Positions 9,098 to 18,291 of a stretch of DNA of 64,000 bases are shown one piece after another (within the stretch, counting starts at the first letter, position 1; each line of letters starts with the position of its first letter). Source of the stretch: JABDFW01 sp035550215 (GTDB lineage: Bacteria > Bacteroidota > Bacteroidia > Chitinophagales > Chitinophagaceae); the NCBI GenBank assembly GCA_035550215.1, contig DASZPM010000029.1, forward strand, positions 1-64,000, written 5' to 3'. Position numbers and translations under genes: made by a program. The notes under the pieces were generated by a model. The model saw only the letters and a list, made by a program, of their open reading frames with translations, did not search any database and had not been told where the DNA came from.

Positions 9098-9129
9098 ACA
9101 ACGGGCGATATGCACGGCGTCTATTTATC

Positions 9130-9137
9130 TATTTTTG
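9130..9137 (+). promoter_or_regulatory. -7 promoter element (TAnnTTTG) of the kinase operon
   Basis: TATTTTTG fits the Bacteroidota housekeeping -7 consensus TAnnTTTG exactly. It ends five bases before the ATG of the first kinase, so the transcript would start at or next to the start codon and be leaderless or nearly so. No convincing TTTG (-33) element lies 16-20 bases upstream, consistent with a promoter that depends on an activator bound at 9068-9097. Confidence 0.5.
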
Positions 9138-9141
9138 TTGT

Positions 9142-10191
9142 ATGCCGTTTAAGCCATACAATAAAAAAGAACCTGTAGTACTTGTGTGGATAATGATACC
9201 GTACATTACTGTAATGAATGCGCTTGTATTTGGTGCGTGCGTATTTGATTCTTTGGCGTTGTTCCTGTTAAGTTTCCTGTACAGCAGCATTTATTTGTTT
9301 CTTATGTATTTCGTGTTTGGAAGGGTAGCTATATTAATACGCAGTGCATTTTCCGCTCCTGTTGAATTAATAAAGCGTATTGCGGTGATGCTGCCGGTTT
9401 TTTATATTATGAACGTGCTGGGCCTTGGGTTGTTATTTTTTTTATACAAGCATATAAACCTGTTAAACTGCCCTGTTAAAGATACTCTTTGGTGGGCTGT
9501 TTTATTCGGTTGCCTTATGAGTACCGGTATTACTTTTATGAATGAAGGTATAAGCAACTGGGAGTTGTGGAAGGCATCAATTGCCGAAACAGACAAATTA
9601 CGAAACGCCTACCAGCGCAGCAGGTTGCTTGGGTTAAAGGGGCAGATAAATCCTCATTTCCTGTTTAATTGCTTTAATACGCTTTCAGGGCTTATACAGG
9701 AGGATGAAGCGAGGGCTGAAAAATTTTTAGATGAAATGACCAAAGTGCACCGTTACCTGCTTGGCAGCGACGATGACATGCTTGTGCCGCTGCAAAACGA
9801 GATAAGGTTTACCCAATCATACCTACATCTTGTTAAGGAAAGGTTTGGTGATGCAATTACCGCCAGCATTAATATAAACAGCGATGCAATGCACTTTTTT
9901 TTACCCCCGTTAAGCATGCAGGTTGTACTGGAAGATATTATTTACAGCAACGCGCTTAGTAAAACCAAGCCTTTAAGCGTTAGTATTTTTATTAAGCATA
10001 AAACAAAACTGTGTATCGTTAACTCATTGCATGAAAAAAAAATAGTGCAGTGTTTTGAAAGGGGGGAGGGTATAGATAACCTGCTGAATAAATACAAACT
10101 GCTTAACGCGCCTGCGGTTACCGTTACTGAAAACAACGGTGAAAGAACAATGGTACTGCCCCTGTTTATGAAAAAGGAGGTATTGTTATGA
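9142..10191 (+). CDS. LytS-type membrane histidine kinase with degenerate ATP site
   Basis: 349 residues: four or so membrane segments (residues 12-150), a short linker, then a His_kinase domain with the phospho-acceptor motif QINPHFLFNCFNTL (His172). In the ATP-binding domain the N-box, normally ENxxxHN, reads E264-D-I-I-Y-S-N270, with the key Asn replaced by Asp and the basic/His positions lost. The G-box is altered to GEGIDN. Its stop overlaps the ATG of the next kinase by four bases (ATGA). Together these suggest a weak kinase or pseudokinase partner of the downstream intact kinase. Membrane signal unknown. Confidence 0.85.
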   Translation: MPFKPYNKKEPVVLVWIMIPYITVMNALVFGACVFDSLALFLLSFLYSSIYLFLMYFVFGRVAILIRSAFSAPVELIKRIAVMLPVFYIMNVLGLGLLFFLYKHINLLNCPVKDTLWWAVLFGCLMSTGITFMNEGISNWELWKASIAETDKLRNAYQRSRLLGLKGQINPHFLFNCFNTLSGLIQEDEARAEKFLDEMTKVHRYLLGSDDDMLVPLQNEIRFTQSYLHLVKERFGDAITASININSDAMHFFLPPLSMQVVLEDIIYSNALSKTKPLSVSIFIKHKTKLCIVNSLHEKKIVQCFERGEGIDNLLNKYKLLNAPAVTVTENNGERTMVLPLFMKKEVLL

Positions 10192-11267
10192 GGCTGGCAA
10201 AACCATCAAAAGTGCAGGTGTACAGTTTCTGGCTATCTATGCCTTTTATAACATTAGCGTACGTGTATATTTTTTACAGCGATATAATGTGGAGCAACTG
10301 GAAGGTGTGGGCTATTACCTACCCGCTTATATATTTTATCGGCTTTTTTTCATGGCGCACTCATGTGCTGTATGATGATGTTGTTACCAGGGCTTTACCG
10401 GCGCTTGAGCAAACCACTAAAAGGGTGATACTTAAAATGCTGGTGTACGTAATAGTAATGATACCCTCTATTTTGCTTATAGTGTATATGTTTGACCATT
10501 TTCATATTGTTGGTTACCATATACACCCCGGGGATATAAAATCTACTTACCTGATAGGGCTGGCGGTTGACTTGATTTTTGAGACATTATGGGAGGTTGT
10601 GTACTGTATTGATAAATATAAAGAAACAGTTTCAGAACGGGAAATGCTGGAACAGATGAACCTGCAACAGCAGTTTGACAACCTGAAAGAAAAAGTAAAT
10701 CCTCATTTCTTATTCAATTGTTTTAATACGCTTTCGTCGCTTATATCGGTAGACAGGCGGCAGGCTGAAATGTTTTTGGATGAACTAAGCAAAGTATACC
10801 GCTACCTGCTGCGCAACAACGAAGACGGAATGACAACGGTGGAAAACGAGGTTAAATTTATTGACAGTTATTTTAAACTGCTTAAAACGCGGTATGCCGA
10901 AGGTGTTGTGCTTAAAATAAAGGTTGATGAAAGTTATAACGGTTACTTGCTGCCGTCTCTGAGCCTGCAGCTTTTGGTTGAAAACGCCGTAAAACATAAC
11001 GTGGTGAACAGGAATACCCCTTTAATGGTAGAGATATATACCACGGCGGATGAAAGGCTGGTTGTAACCAACAACCTTAATCTTAAGAAACTGAAAGAAA
11101 AGTCAACAAAGGTTGGCCTGAAAAACATAAAAGATAAATACGACCTGCTGCAACAGGACGGTTTTGAAATTCTGGAAAGTCGTGCAAACTTTTCTGTTTT
11201 TCTGCCGCTGCTGATAAAGACCTCTGGCCACGGCGGGAGCAGGTTAAATGGCTTGGCCGTACAGTAA
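10188..11267 (+). CDS. LytS-type membrane sensor histidine kinase (intact)
   Basis: 359 residues: four membrane helices in residues 10-150, a coiled-coil linker rich in Glu/Gln, then His_kinase motif KVNPHFLFNCFNTL (His173) and an intact ATP-binding N-box ENAVKHN (Glu265, Asn266, His270) with G-box VGLKNIKDKY. It should autophosphorylate and phosphorylate the LytTR regulator encoded 27 bases downstream. The start ATG overlaps the preceding stop (ATGA), and a strong AAGGAGG lies 7 bases before it, unusual for this phylum, so translation is probably coupled. The two kinases are clearly paralogous in the H-box region and probably arose by tandem duplication. Confidence 0.92.
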   Translation: MRLAKPSKVQVYSFWLSMPFITLAYVYIFYSDIMWSNWKVWAITYPLIYFIGFFSWRTHVLYDDVVTRALPALEQTTKRVILKMLVYVIVMIPSILLIVYMFDHFHIVGYHIHPGDIKSTYLIGLAVDLIFETLWEVVYCIDKYKETVSEREMLEQMNLQQQFDNLKEKVNPHFLFNCFNTLSSLISVDRRQAEMFLDELSKVYRYLLRNNEDGMTTVENEVKFIDSYFKLLKTRYAEGVVLKIKVDESYNGYLLPSLSLQLLVENAVKHNVVNRNTPLMVEIYTTADERLVVTNNLNLKKLKEKSTKVGLKNIKDKYDLLQQDGFEILESRANFSVFLPLLIKTSGHGGSRLNGLAVQ

Positions 11268-11294
11268 CCCGGTTAGGTATAAAAATGTTGTGTT

Positions 11295-12077
11295 ATGAAT
11301 ATTCTTATTGTTGAAGACGAAGACCTGGCAGTAAAAAAGCTGCAAAAAACGTTGTCTGCAGTTGATGATAAAGCAATAGTAGTGGGTGTTGCGGACAGTA
11401 TTAAGGGAACAGTGGAATGGCTGAACAATAATGCACGGCCCGATTTGATTTTAATGGATATTGAGCTTAGCGATGGCCAGAGCTTTGAAATATTTAACCA
11501 GGCTGAAATTAAAAGCCCTGTAGTATTCACCACCTCGTACGACGAATATGCGTTAAAAGCATTTAAGGTTAATAGTATAGATTACCTTTTAAAGCCGGTA
11601 CAGAAAGAGGACCTGGAAATGGCCCTGCAAAAGTTTAAAGAACTTAGAGAGGTGTATGGCAATGTGCCAACAGGCGCAGCAACGGTAAATATGGACAACC
11701 TGTTAAAAGAACTGCAACAAAAATTACAGCCCGCATCATTCAGAAAGCGGTTTTTGGTAAAGCATGGCCAGAAACTGGTGTCTGTTGAAATTGAGGAAAT
11801 CGCTTATTTTTTCAGTGATGGCAGGCTTAACTTTTTCAAAACGTATGATAACAGGAAGTTTGTAGTTGATTATACTATGGACGAACTGGCGGCTATGCTT
11901 GACCCGGAGGTGTATTTTCGCATAAGCCGTTCGTTTTATATATCAGCTAAAAGCATTGATAAAATTGACGACTATTTTGGCAACAGGTTAATTCTCGGCC
12001 TGAAGCCTGCGGTTGATAAGGAAGCGCTGGTGAGCCGCGAAAAAGTAACAGACTTCAAAAAATGGATGGGCAAGTAA
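11295..12077 (+). CDS. LytTR-family response regulator
   Basis: 260 residues: a receiver domain (1-120) with acidic residues near EDED, phospho-acceptor Asp55 in LILMDIEL, a conserved Thr/Ser region (VVFTTSYDEYALKAF) and Lys in LLKPV. A LytTR DNA-binding domain follows (about 150-258: RFLVKHGQKLVSV, YFFSDGRLNFF, YFRISRSFYIS). LytTR proteins bind pairs of 9-bp direct repeats spaced two helical turns apart. Such a pair lies at 9068-9097 before this operon, and a related site at 4864-4893. It is the output component of the two-kinase module. Confidence 0.95.
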   Translation: MNILIVEDEDLAVKKLQKTLSAVDDKAIVVGVADSIKGTVEWLNNNARPDLILMDIELSDGQSFEIFNQAEIKSPVVFTTSYDEYALKAFKVNSIDYLLKPVQKEDLEMALQKFKELREVYGNVPTGAATVNMDNLLKELQQKLQPASFRKRFLVKHGQKLVSVEIEEIAYFFSDGRLNFFKTYDNRKFVVDYTMDELAAMLDPEVYFRISRSFYISAKSIDKIDDYFGNRLILGLKPAVDKEALVSREKVTDFKKWMGK

Positions 12078-12151
12078 ATTGCCGTGCCTGCACATCGCAA
12101 ATGCTATTTTAAAAAATAGTGAGCGGCAGTTTTCATTCCTCCCGCTGCTTT

Positions 12152-14557
12152 TTACTTGCCGCTGAAAAGTTTAGACAGGCACCACATAACGCTCGCAGTA
12201 GTATTGGTCCATATTTCTTTATAGGTAGCATTTACCTGCATGGGCATATATGGCTCATCATCATTTTCAAAAGTCTCAATACCTACAGGCACTGCACCAA
12301 CTACATCACCGGCATAGGCGCCATACAGCGTAGGGTAATCATACCCATCACCATAAATGGTGCTCATGGCAAACGGGTTATAGCCAACAATATATTCAAG
12401 TTGCCTGGTGGCAATATCTTTTAATGATTTATCACCCAGTAAATCAGCCAATATAAACGCTGCTTTCGTCTTACCCATCAGCACGCCGAAAAATCCCCTG
12501 AACTGGTACGCTACAGGAAAGCGGCGCAGGTAAAAATCGCCGCCTAAGTGTATGCCATTCTTTACCTGGGCATTGTATTCTTCCATTGAAGGCATACCCA
12601 CTTTTTCCCCTTCATGGTAAATGCCGGAGAAATCAGCGTTATCCAGTTCATATACGGCCGAGGCCAGTATGCCATAAGGCTCCATAACGGTTGAAATATC
12701 ATGCAGGTAATCAGCATACGCCTGGCAGGATGCCTTCCAAAGCGGCGCGTCAGGGTGGCTCGGCGCATCATTAAGCAGCATAGCCAGCCCTTGCACCATC
12801 TGCTCCTCGCTGCTGCGATGAAAATAGGCGAGAATTCTTTTCTTCTCCCTTGACTCATAAAAAAAGCCATGCAGTGGTATTGACCAATCTGTACGCCGTT
12901 CTTTTTGCTGGCAGTCCATCACAATGCGGGCGTATTGGGCGCCCCATGCTAAATAACTTTTATCATTGGTCAATTCATATAAATGCATCGCCGATACTAC
13001 CGCCTGTGCATACATCTCAGTCTCATTCTTATCAGTCACAGCCATACTTAATAGTTGGTTGGCAAAGCCAAAATCTTCTATGGCGGCTTTGCGGCACAGG
13101 GCGCTGAATACGGGGTCTTGCTGCTGGTAAACAGGGGCAGCCATCGCGCAGAATGAAGCACCTATGAAGTTATCGGCAGGGTTATTTGTTGCTTTTGCCT
13201 CCATATCGTCTTTGGTGCCTTTCATGTTGTCTGACCAAATACCGATAATTAAACCGCCATCCCTGTAGCCATCGCCAAACCTCGTTTTCAATGTCCAGTC
13301 TAATCCCCAACGCGCTTCCTCCAGCAACCGGTTGTACAACGCTTTATTTTTGTTTTTGACTGATGCTGCCAGCCGCAGCATAGCCATTCCGCCGCGGGCA
13401 GTATTGCCTACCCCCTGTGTTAAATCACCCGCGTCGTGCCAGCCGCCGCTAACATTAATACGCCTGCCGTCAGGGTGAACACATTCTACATCCAGGTGGC
13501 AAGCACTATGAATACCCGGCTGGTCGTAGCCGCATCTCTCGGCAAAAAAGAAATTAAGCGTATGCCATGCCGTTGCCAGGTAAGCGTCCTCACCAATAGG
13601 AAAGGGCCTGGTTGAAAGAGCGCCTGTTTTAAGCGTGTAATATCCCGGTGTGTTAAACTGCGTGAAATCAAGTTGCACAAAGCCTTTCGCTAATTTTTTA
13701 CCCTCACCCGTATATACAACTTTGTGGTTGCTGTCAACCAGTTGAAATTTTGTATCCTGCACATTTTGCACCAGCGCCTGTTTAAGCGCTCCCGTTTTAT
13801 AACCACTATTGCTGTAAGCAATCGCGTTTTCGCGCAGGTTAAAGCCCCTTGTATTTTCTGCCTTCACCTTTTCTATGCGCATATCGTCAATATACAGTTT
13901 CATGTCTTCTGCCGCGCCTTGCGGAGAGCCTGTCAACATAACGCTCACGGAAAAGCCTGTTACAGAATCGCGGTACAGGTCAGGCATTTCCCAGATAATG
14001 TGTTGCCATTGGTGCGGGTAAACAGTAACAAAATGCTGCCCCTCAAACCTGCCGGGCGTTGGCATTATATGTTTACCTGCATTGTATAATGTACAGCCCA
14101 CAAAGAAAGAATAGAAGCCGGGAGCATCTGCATATACCCATACGGAAAAACGATTATAGGCATTTAAATTTTCACCCGGCAATGGCCTTATTACCTCTGC
14201 GAATGCATAACTCCTGTTGGTGGGATTTTTTACACCGAGCGATGTTGGCGTCTCCAATAAAATGCTGCCTTTACCTGATACTGTGTTTGCATAATCAACC
14301 TTTATAGTACCCGGCCCTTTTGTTCTGAGGCTGTTAAAATCGTCTGCCAGGGGTAATATACGTGATTGCTCCACTTTCTTTTCCAACCATCTCGTCATGC
14401 CGGCGTCGGCGGAATCAGCTTTCATTACAAACCGCAGGTACTGGCTTTGTTCTAATTGGTTACCCAGGGTTTTGTCCTGTGCAAAAAGGGGATTTGCAAA
14501 TGAAAGCGAAAAAAAGAACAGTGATGCAGTAATCAGGCTGTGTTGGCGTAAACGCAT
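12152..14557 (-). CDS. glycoside hydrolase family 9 (cellulase-like), exported
   Basis: 801 residues from the ATG at 14557, which begins a signal peptide (MRLRQHSLITASLFFFSLSFA). An upstream in-frame ATG at 14632 would add 25 residues ahead of it. Order: signal, a carbohydrate-binding-like beta domain (about 60-230), an Ig-like CelD_N domain (about 240-330), then the (alpha/alpha)6 GH9 catalytic domain with GGWHDAGD (catalytic Asp pair), GYNPFAMSTIYG and a C-terminal KEIWTNTTA segment in which the Glu aligns with the general acid. Inverting endo- or exo-beta-glucanase activity is expected; the exact substrate is unknown. Convergent with the LytTR regulator. Confidence 0.88.
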   Translation of the reverse strand: MRLRQHSLITASLFFFSLSFANPLFAQDKTLGNQLEQSQYLRFVMKADSADAGMTRWLEKKVEQSRILPLADDFNSLRTKGPGTIKVDYANTVSGKGSILLETPTSLGVKNPTNRSYAFAEVIRPLPGENLNAYNRFSVWVYADAPGFYSFFVGCTLYNAGKHIMPTPGRFEGQHFVTVYPHQWQHIIWEMPDLYRDSVTGFSVSVMLTGSPQGAAEDMKLYIDDMRIEKVKAENTRGFNLRENAIAYSNSGYKTGALKQALVQNVQDTKFQLVDSNHKVVYTGEGKKLAKGFVQLDFTQFNTPGYYTLKTGALSTRPFPIGEDAYLATAWHTLNFFFAERCGYDQPGIHSACHLDVECVHPDGRRINVSGGWHDAGDLTQGVGNTARGGMAMLRLAASVKNKNKALYNRLLEEARWGLDWTLKTRFGDGYRDGGLIIGIWSDNMKGTKDDMEAKATNNPADNFIGASFCAMAAPVYQQQDPVFSALCRKAAIEDFGFANQLLSMAVTDKNETEMYAQAVVSAMHLYELTNDKSYLAWGAQYARIVMDCQQKERRTDWSIPLHGFFYESREKKRILAYFHRSSEEQMVQGLAMLLNDAPSHPDAPLWKASCQAYADYLHDISTVMEPYGILASAVYELDNADFSGIYHEGEKVGMPSMEEYNAQVKNGIHLGGDFYLRRFPVAYQFRGFFGVLMGKTKAAFILADLLGDKSLKDIATRQLEYIVGYNPFAMSTIYGDGYDYPTLYGAYAGDVVGAVPVGIETFENDDEPYMPMQVNATYKEIWTNTTASVMWCLSKLFSGK

Positions 14558-14799
14558 GGCAACAAAACAGGTTTTAAACTTTAAAGCTACAAGTAACAAA
14601 AAATCTTTAATAAACCGCCAATAAATATACACGCCGCATGGCTTGTACCATGTGATGATTGCGCCTGTGTGTAATGATAACAGCCAGTTACATGATAAAT
14701 TTATTTAATTCACCGATGTTTTTACCGTAAATACCGTAACTCGTTTTCATGTGTACTATATTTACCCTGCTTAGCTGTTGAAAAAATAAAAATTGCTGC

Positions 14800-17103
14800 A
14801 TGAGTCTTTTCAATCATTTCAAAAGAATAATTACCGGGTTGTTTTTTGTTGTCGCGGGTTTATCGCAAGGTTGTCAAAACGGCGTATCAAAAAATTCAAA
14901 ACCGGATTCATTGGCGATACGGAAAAGTATTGCCGAAACGCCTGTGGTAAACCCCAACGACGCCATAAATAAAATGCAGGTGGCCGATGGCTTCCAGGTA
15001 AAGCTGGTTGCCGCAGAGCCGCTTATTACTGCGCCGGTTGCGTTAAATTTTGATGAGAAGGGCCGTATATGGGTAGTAGAAATGCAGGACTATATGCCCG
15101 ATACTGTTGGAACAGGGGAGGATATTCCCGGTGGAAAAGTGGTAATACTCACTGACACCAACGGCGACGGTGTGATGGACAGCAGCAAAGTGTTTTTGGA
15201 CTCGCTTGTATTGCCGCGCGCCATTTGTTTAATTGATAAAGGCATTTTAGTTGCCGCGCCGCCATACCTGTGGTATTACGATATTAACAACGACAAGCCC
15301 GTAAATAAAACACTCGTTGATTCGGAGTATGCTACCGGGGGCAACGTGGAACACAGGCCCAACGGCCTTTTCAGGGGAATGGATAACTGGATATACAATG
15401 CAAAATCTGCAAAGCGTTACCGTAAAATAGGCAATAAGTGGGTGATTGAGCGCACACATTTTCGCGGGCAGTGGGGCATAACGCAGGATGATGAGGGCAG
15501 GCTGTATTACAACACAAATTCCGATAATCTTTTGGGCGATTATTTTATGCCCGGGCTGGGTGCGTGGAATGAGGACCAGAAGAGCGTAGCAGGCTTTGTG
15601 AAAACAATCGTGCCCGATTTAAGGGTTTACCCGATAAGGCCCACTCCGGGCGTTAATCGTGGCTATCAACCTGGTATATTAGACGACAGCCTGCGATTGG
15701 TAAACTTTACAGCGGCCTGTGGTACCCTGGTTTATAATGGCGCCCTGTTTGGTGATGAATATTATGGAAATGCATTTGTTGCAGAGCCATCCGCCAATCT
15801 TATAAAAAGGGATATTTTAACGGATGATGGTTATGTAACCACCGGCAAAGAGGCCTATACCGGCAAAGAGTTTCTCGCCAGTAAGGATGAACGTTTCCGG
15901 CCGGTAAACCTTTTTAACGGCCCGGATGGCGCTTTATATATAGTTGATATGTACCGGGGCATTATACAGCATAAAACTTATCTCACACCTTATCTTAAAA
16001 ACGAAATAAAGGAAAGGTCTCTGTCAAAGCCGCTTAACTGCGGCCGCATTTATAAAGTGGTGCCTGCAAACAAGTCAGCCGTTAACGTACAGTTTGGCAA
16101 CACTCCGCAACAGCTTGTTCCGTTACTGCAAAACCCTAATGGCTGGGTTCGTCGCAGAGCGCAACAATTGTTAACCGATGCAAAAGACAAAAGCGTGGTG
16201 CCTGCTTTGCAAGCCCTGTTGAAAAATACGGGCCAGCCTGTGCCGCTTACCCACGCTTTATGGACGCTGGAAGGCTTGCAGGCACTGCAACCTGCAGATA
16301 TAATGCCTTTGCTGCAGCAAGGCAACTGGGTTGTGCGTGTGCAGGGGCTGGCAGTATTGCCTTCAATATTAAACAAGGCAAATTATCACCAGTTTATGCC
16401 GGTATTAAAGAACATGATTGATAATAATGATACGCTGGCTGCGCCATACATAGCTTTTCTCGCTCATTTTATCCAGCCGCTTGATGCTCCGGCATCTCAT
16501 CAAATATTAATGGCGCTTGCGGGCAAGTACCCCAATAATATATATGTTGCCGATGCTATTATAAGCAACCTGTATAAAAAGGAAGACGCTTTTTATAAAG
16601 AAGAACTTGGCGTTAACCCCGACACCAGCCTTGTTATAAATCAAAGATTTAAAAAGGTACTGGATGATATTGCTAAAGCTAAAAACAGCAGTAACCTTAA
16701 GGCGCTGGCAAAATTGTACCCAAAAGGTGCAGCCATTTTTCAGTCAGTTTGCCAGGCATGCCACGGCATGGATGGTAACGGCATAAGCGCCGTGGCGCCG
16801 CCGCTAAACGGCAGTAATTGGGTGCAGGGCGATAAAAATAAAGTAATTTCAATTGTATTATATGGTCTTTCCGGGCCGGTAAAAGTATCGGGGAAAACAT
16901 ATACCATTAATGGTGAGATGCCGGGTATTGGCGCAAATAAAGATTACAGCGACGAGGACATCGCGCAGATATTAAGCTTTATACGTAATGCGTGGAATAA
17001 TAAAGCCGATAAGATTAAAGCGGCAGATATAGCCAACATCCGTGCAAAATACGGCAACCGGCAAAAAGCATTTAATATGGATGAACTCACCCAAACAAAA
17101 TAA
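14800..17103 (+). CDS. PVC-type haem-containing dehydrogenase / HEAT / cytochrome c fusion
   Basis: 767 residues. The N-terminus is a signal sequence with a Cys (LSQGCQNG) suggesting lipoprotein processing. Residues about 50-420 form a sorbosone/glucose-dehydrogenase-like beta-propeller of the PVC-type membrane-bound dehydrogenase family (MQVADGFQVKLVAAEP, WVVEMQDY, FNGPDGALYIVDMYRG). HEAT-like repeats (about 440-600) follow, then a C-terminal cytochrome c domain with CQACH (Cys651, Cys654, His655). Such proteins oxidise sugars or polyols in the periplasm and pass electrons to their own haem. It heads an operon with an oxidoreductase (6 bases on) and an MFS carrier. Confidence 0.85.
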   Translation: MSLFNHFKRIITGLFFVVAGLSQGCQNGVSKNSKPDSLAIRKSIAETPVVNPNDAINKMQVADGFQVKLVAAEPLITAPVALNFDEKGRIWVVEMQDYMPDTVGTGEDIPGGKVVILTDTNGDGVMDSSKVFLDSLVLPRAICLIDKGILVAAPPYLWYYDINNDKPVNKTLVDSEYATGGNVEHRPNGLFRGMDNWIYNAKSAKRYRKIGNKWVIERTHFRGQWGITQDDEGRLYYNTNSDNLLGDYFMPGLGAWNEDQKSVAGFVKTIVPDLRVYPIRPTPGVNRGYQPGILDDSLRLVNFTAACGTLVYNGALFGDEYYGNAFVAEPSANLIKRDILTDDGYVTTGKEAYTGKEFLASKDERFRPVNLFNGPDGALYIVDMYRGIIQHKTYLTPYLKNEIKERSLSKPLNCGRIYKVVPANKSAVNVQFGNTPQQLVPLLQNPNGWVRRRAQQLLTDAKDKSVVPALQALLKNTGQPVPLTHALWTLEGLQALQPADIMPLLQQGNWVVRVQGLAVLPSILNKANYHQFMPVLKNMIDNNDTLAAPYIAFLAHFIQPLDAPASHQILMALAGKYPNNIYVADAIISNLYKKEDAFYKEELGVNPDTSLVINQRFKKVLDDIAKAKNSSNLKALAKLYPKGAAIFQSVCQACHGMDGNGISAVAPPLNGSNWVQGDKNKVISIVLYGLSGPVKVSGKTYTINGEMPGIGANKDYSDEDIAQILSFIRNAWNNKADKIKAADIANIRAKYGNRQKAFNMDELTQTK

Positions 17104-17109
17104 CCCTCT

Positions 17110-18291
17110 ATGGAAAAGAAAATATTGCGCGCAGGAATTATTGGGTCAGGGTTTGCGGCAAAATTTCATTACGACGCTTTGCAGCGGGTATTTAGTACAG
17201 GGGTACAGGTTATGGGTGCATATTCAACCACACCTGGAAAATTGGATGCTTTTGTAAAACCAAGAAGTTTAAAAGCATTTGGCTCTGTGGGTGAGTTAAT
17301 TGCGGCATGTGATATTTTGCATGTTTGCACGCCGCCGGTAACACATGAACCTATTGTTGTTGCCGCACTACAGCAGGGAAAGTATGTGATAGTAGAGAAA
17401 CCTTTTACAGGTTATTTTGGTGACGGGACAGCAACGTTTAATGGCGACACTTTTAATAAGCAACAGGGGCTGGATAGTGCCCTGCAAAGTATAAGCAGGA
17501 TGCTTGACGCAGAGAAGAACAGTGCAGCTAAAATTATGTATGCTGAAAACTGGGTGTATGCTCCTGCGGTACAGAAACAAAAGGAACTGCTGGAAAAAAC
17601 CGGCGCGCAAATACTGTGGATGCACGGGGAAGAATCGCATTCAGGCTCACACTCGTTAACTTATGGTGACTGGAAATTTTCCGGCGGCGGCTCGATGATA
17701 GGGAAGGGGTGCCACCCGCTCTCCGCTGCTATTTATTTCAAACATGTGGAAGGCCGCGCCCGCGATGGCAGGCCCATCCGCCCAAAGTCTATCACTGCGC
17801 GAACACACGCGCTTACACGCATGCCCGGCTTTAAAAACGAAGGGTATTTGCGCACCACTTACAAGGACACAGAAGATTTTGCGATGATGCATGTTACATT
17901 TGAAGACGGCACGATTGCCAACCTGTTTGCCAGCGAGTTAGTATTAGGGGGCGTTCACAACTGGATTGAGATAAATACTACCAACCACCGCACTATTTGC
18001 AATATTCATCCAAATAACGCCATGCAGAGTTATACGCCGGCACAAAAACATTTTGAGGATATTTACGTGGTGGAGAAAACAGAAACAAAACAGGGTTGGT
18101 CTTCTATGTCGCCGGATGAGGGATGGTTTGCGGGTTACCAGCATGAAATGGATGCTTTTTACAGGAGCGCTGCTTATGGAGATGCCGTTGAAAGTAACAG
18201 CAGCCTTGCCTCGGACGTAATAGCTACTATTTATGCCGGCTATGTTTCTGCTGAAAGAAAAGGCGCTGAAGTTGCCGTTACTATTTTATAA
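17110..18291 (+). CDS. Gfo/Idh/MocA-family oxidoreductase
   Basis: 393 residues with an N-terminal Rossmann fold (GIIGSGFAAKFHYDAL) and the family EKP motif (VIVEKPFTG) about residue 97, followed by the C-terminal alpha/beta substrate domain. Members are NAD(P)-dependent dehydrogenases of sugars, inositols or sugar acids. The gene starts 6 bases after the haem dehydrogenase and its TAA directly abuts the ATG of the MFS carrier, so the three act together: probably periplasmic oxidation, uptake and cytoplasmic dehydrogenation of one sugar derivative. The exact substrate cannot be read. No signal peptide, so cytoplasmic. Confidence 0.88.
   Translation: MEKKILRAGIIGSGFAAKFHYDALQRVFSTGVQVMGAYSTTPGKLDAFVKPRSLKAFGSVGELIAACDILHVCTPPVTHEPIVVAALQQGKYVIVEKPFTGYFGDGTATFNGDTFNKQQGLDSALQSISRMLDAEKNSAAKIMYAENWVYAPAVQKQKELLEKTGAQILWMHGEESHSGSHSLTYGDWKFSGGGSMIGKGCHPLSAAIYFKHVEGRARDGRPIRPKSITARTHALTRMPGFKNEGYLRTTYKDTEDFAMMHVTFEDGTIANLFASELVLGGVHNWIEINTTNHRTICNIHPNNAMQSYTPAQKHFEDIYVVEKTETKQGWSSMSPDEGWFAGYQHEMDAFYRSAAYGDAVESNSSLASDVIATIYAGYVSAERKGAEVAVTIL

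Noticed and set aside
12106..12123. AT-rich inverted repeat (CTATTTT/AAAATAG) as terminator between the LytTR and GH9 genes
   Set aside because: Stem of A-T pairs only; too weak to call.
13724..14089. 121-codon plus-strand frame inside the GH9 gene
   Set aside because: Antisense shadow of the GH9 carbohydrate-binding region.
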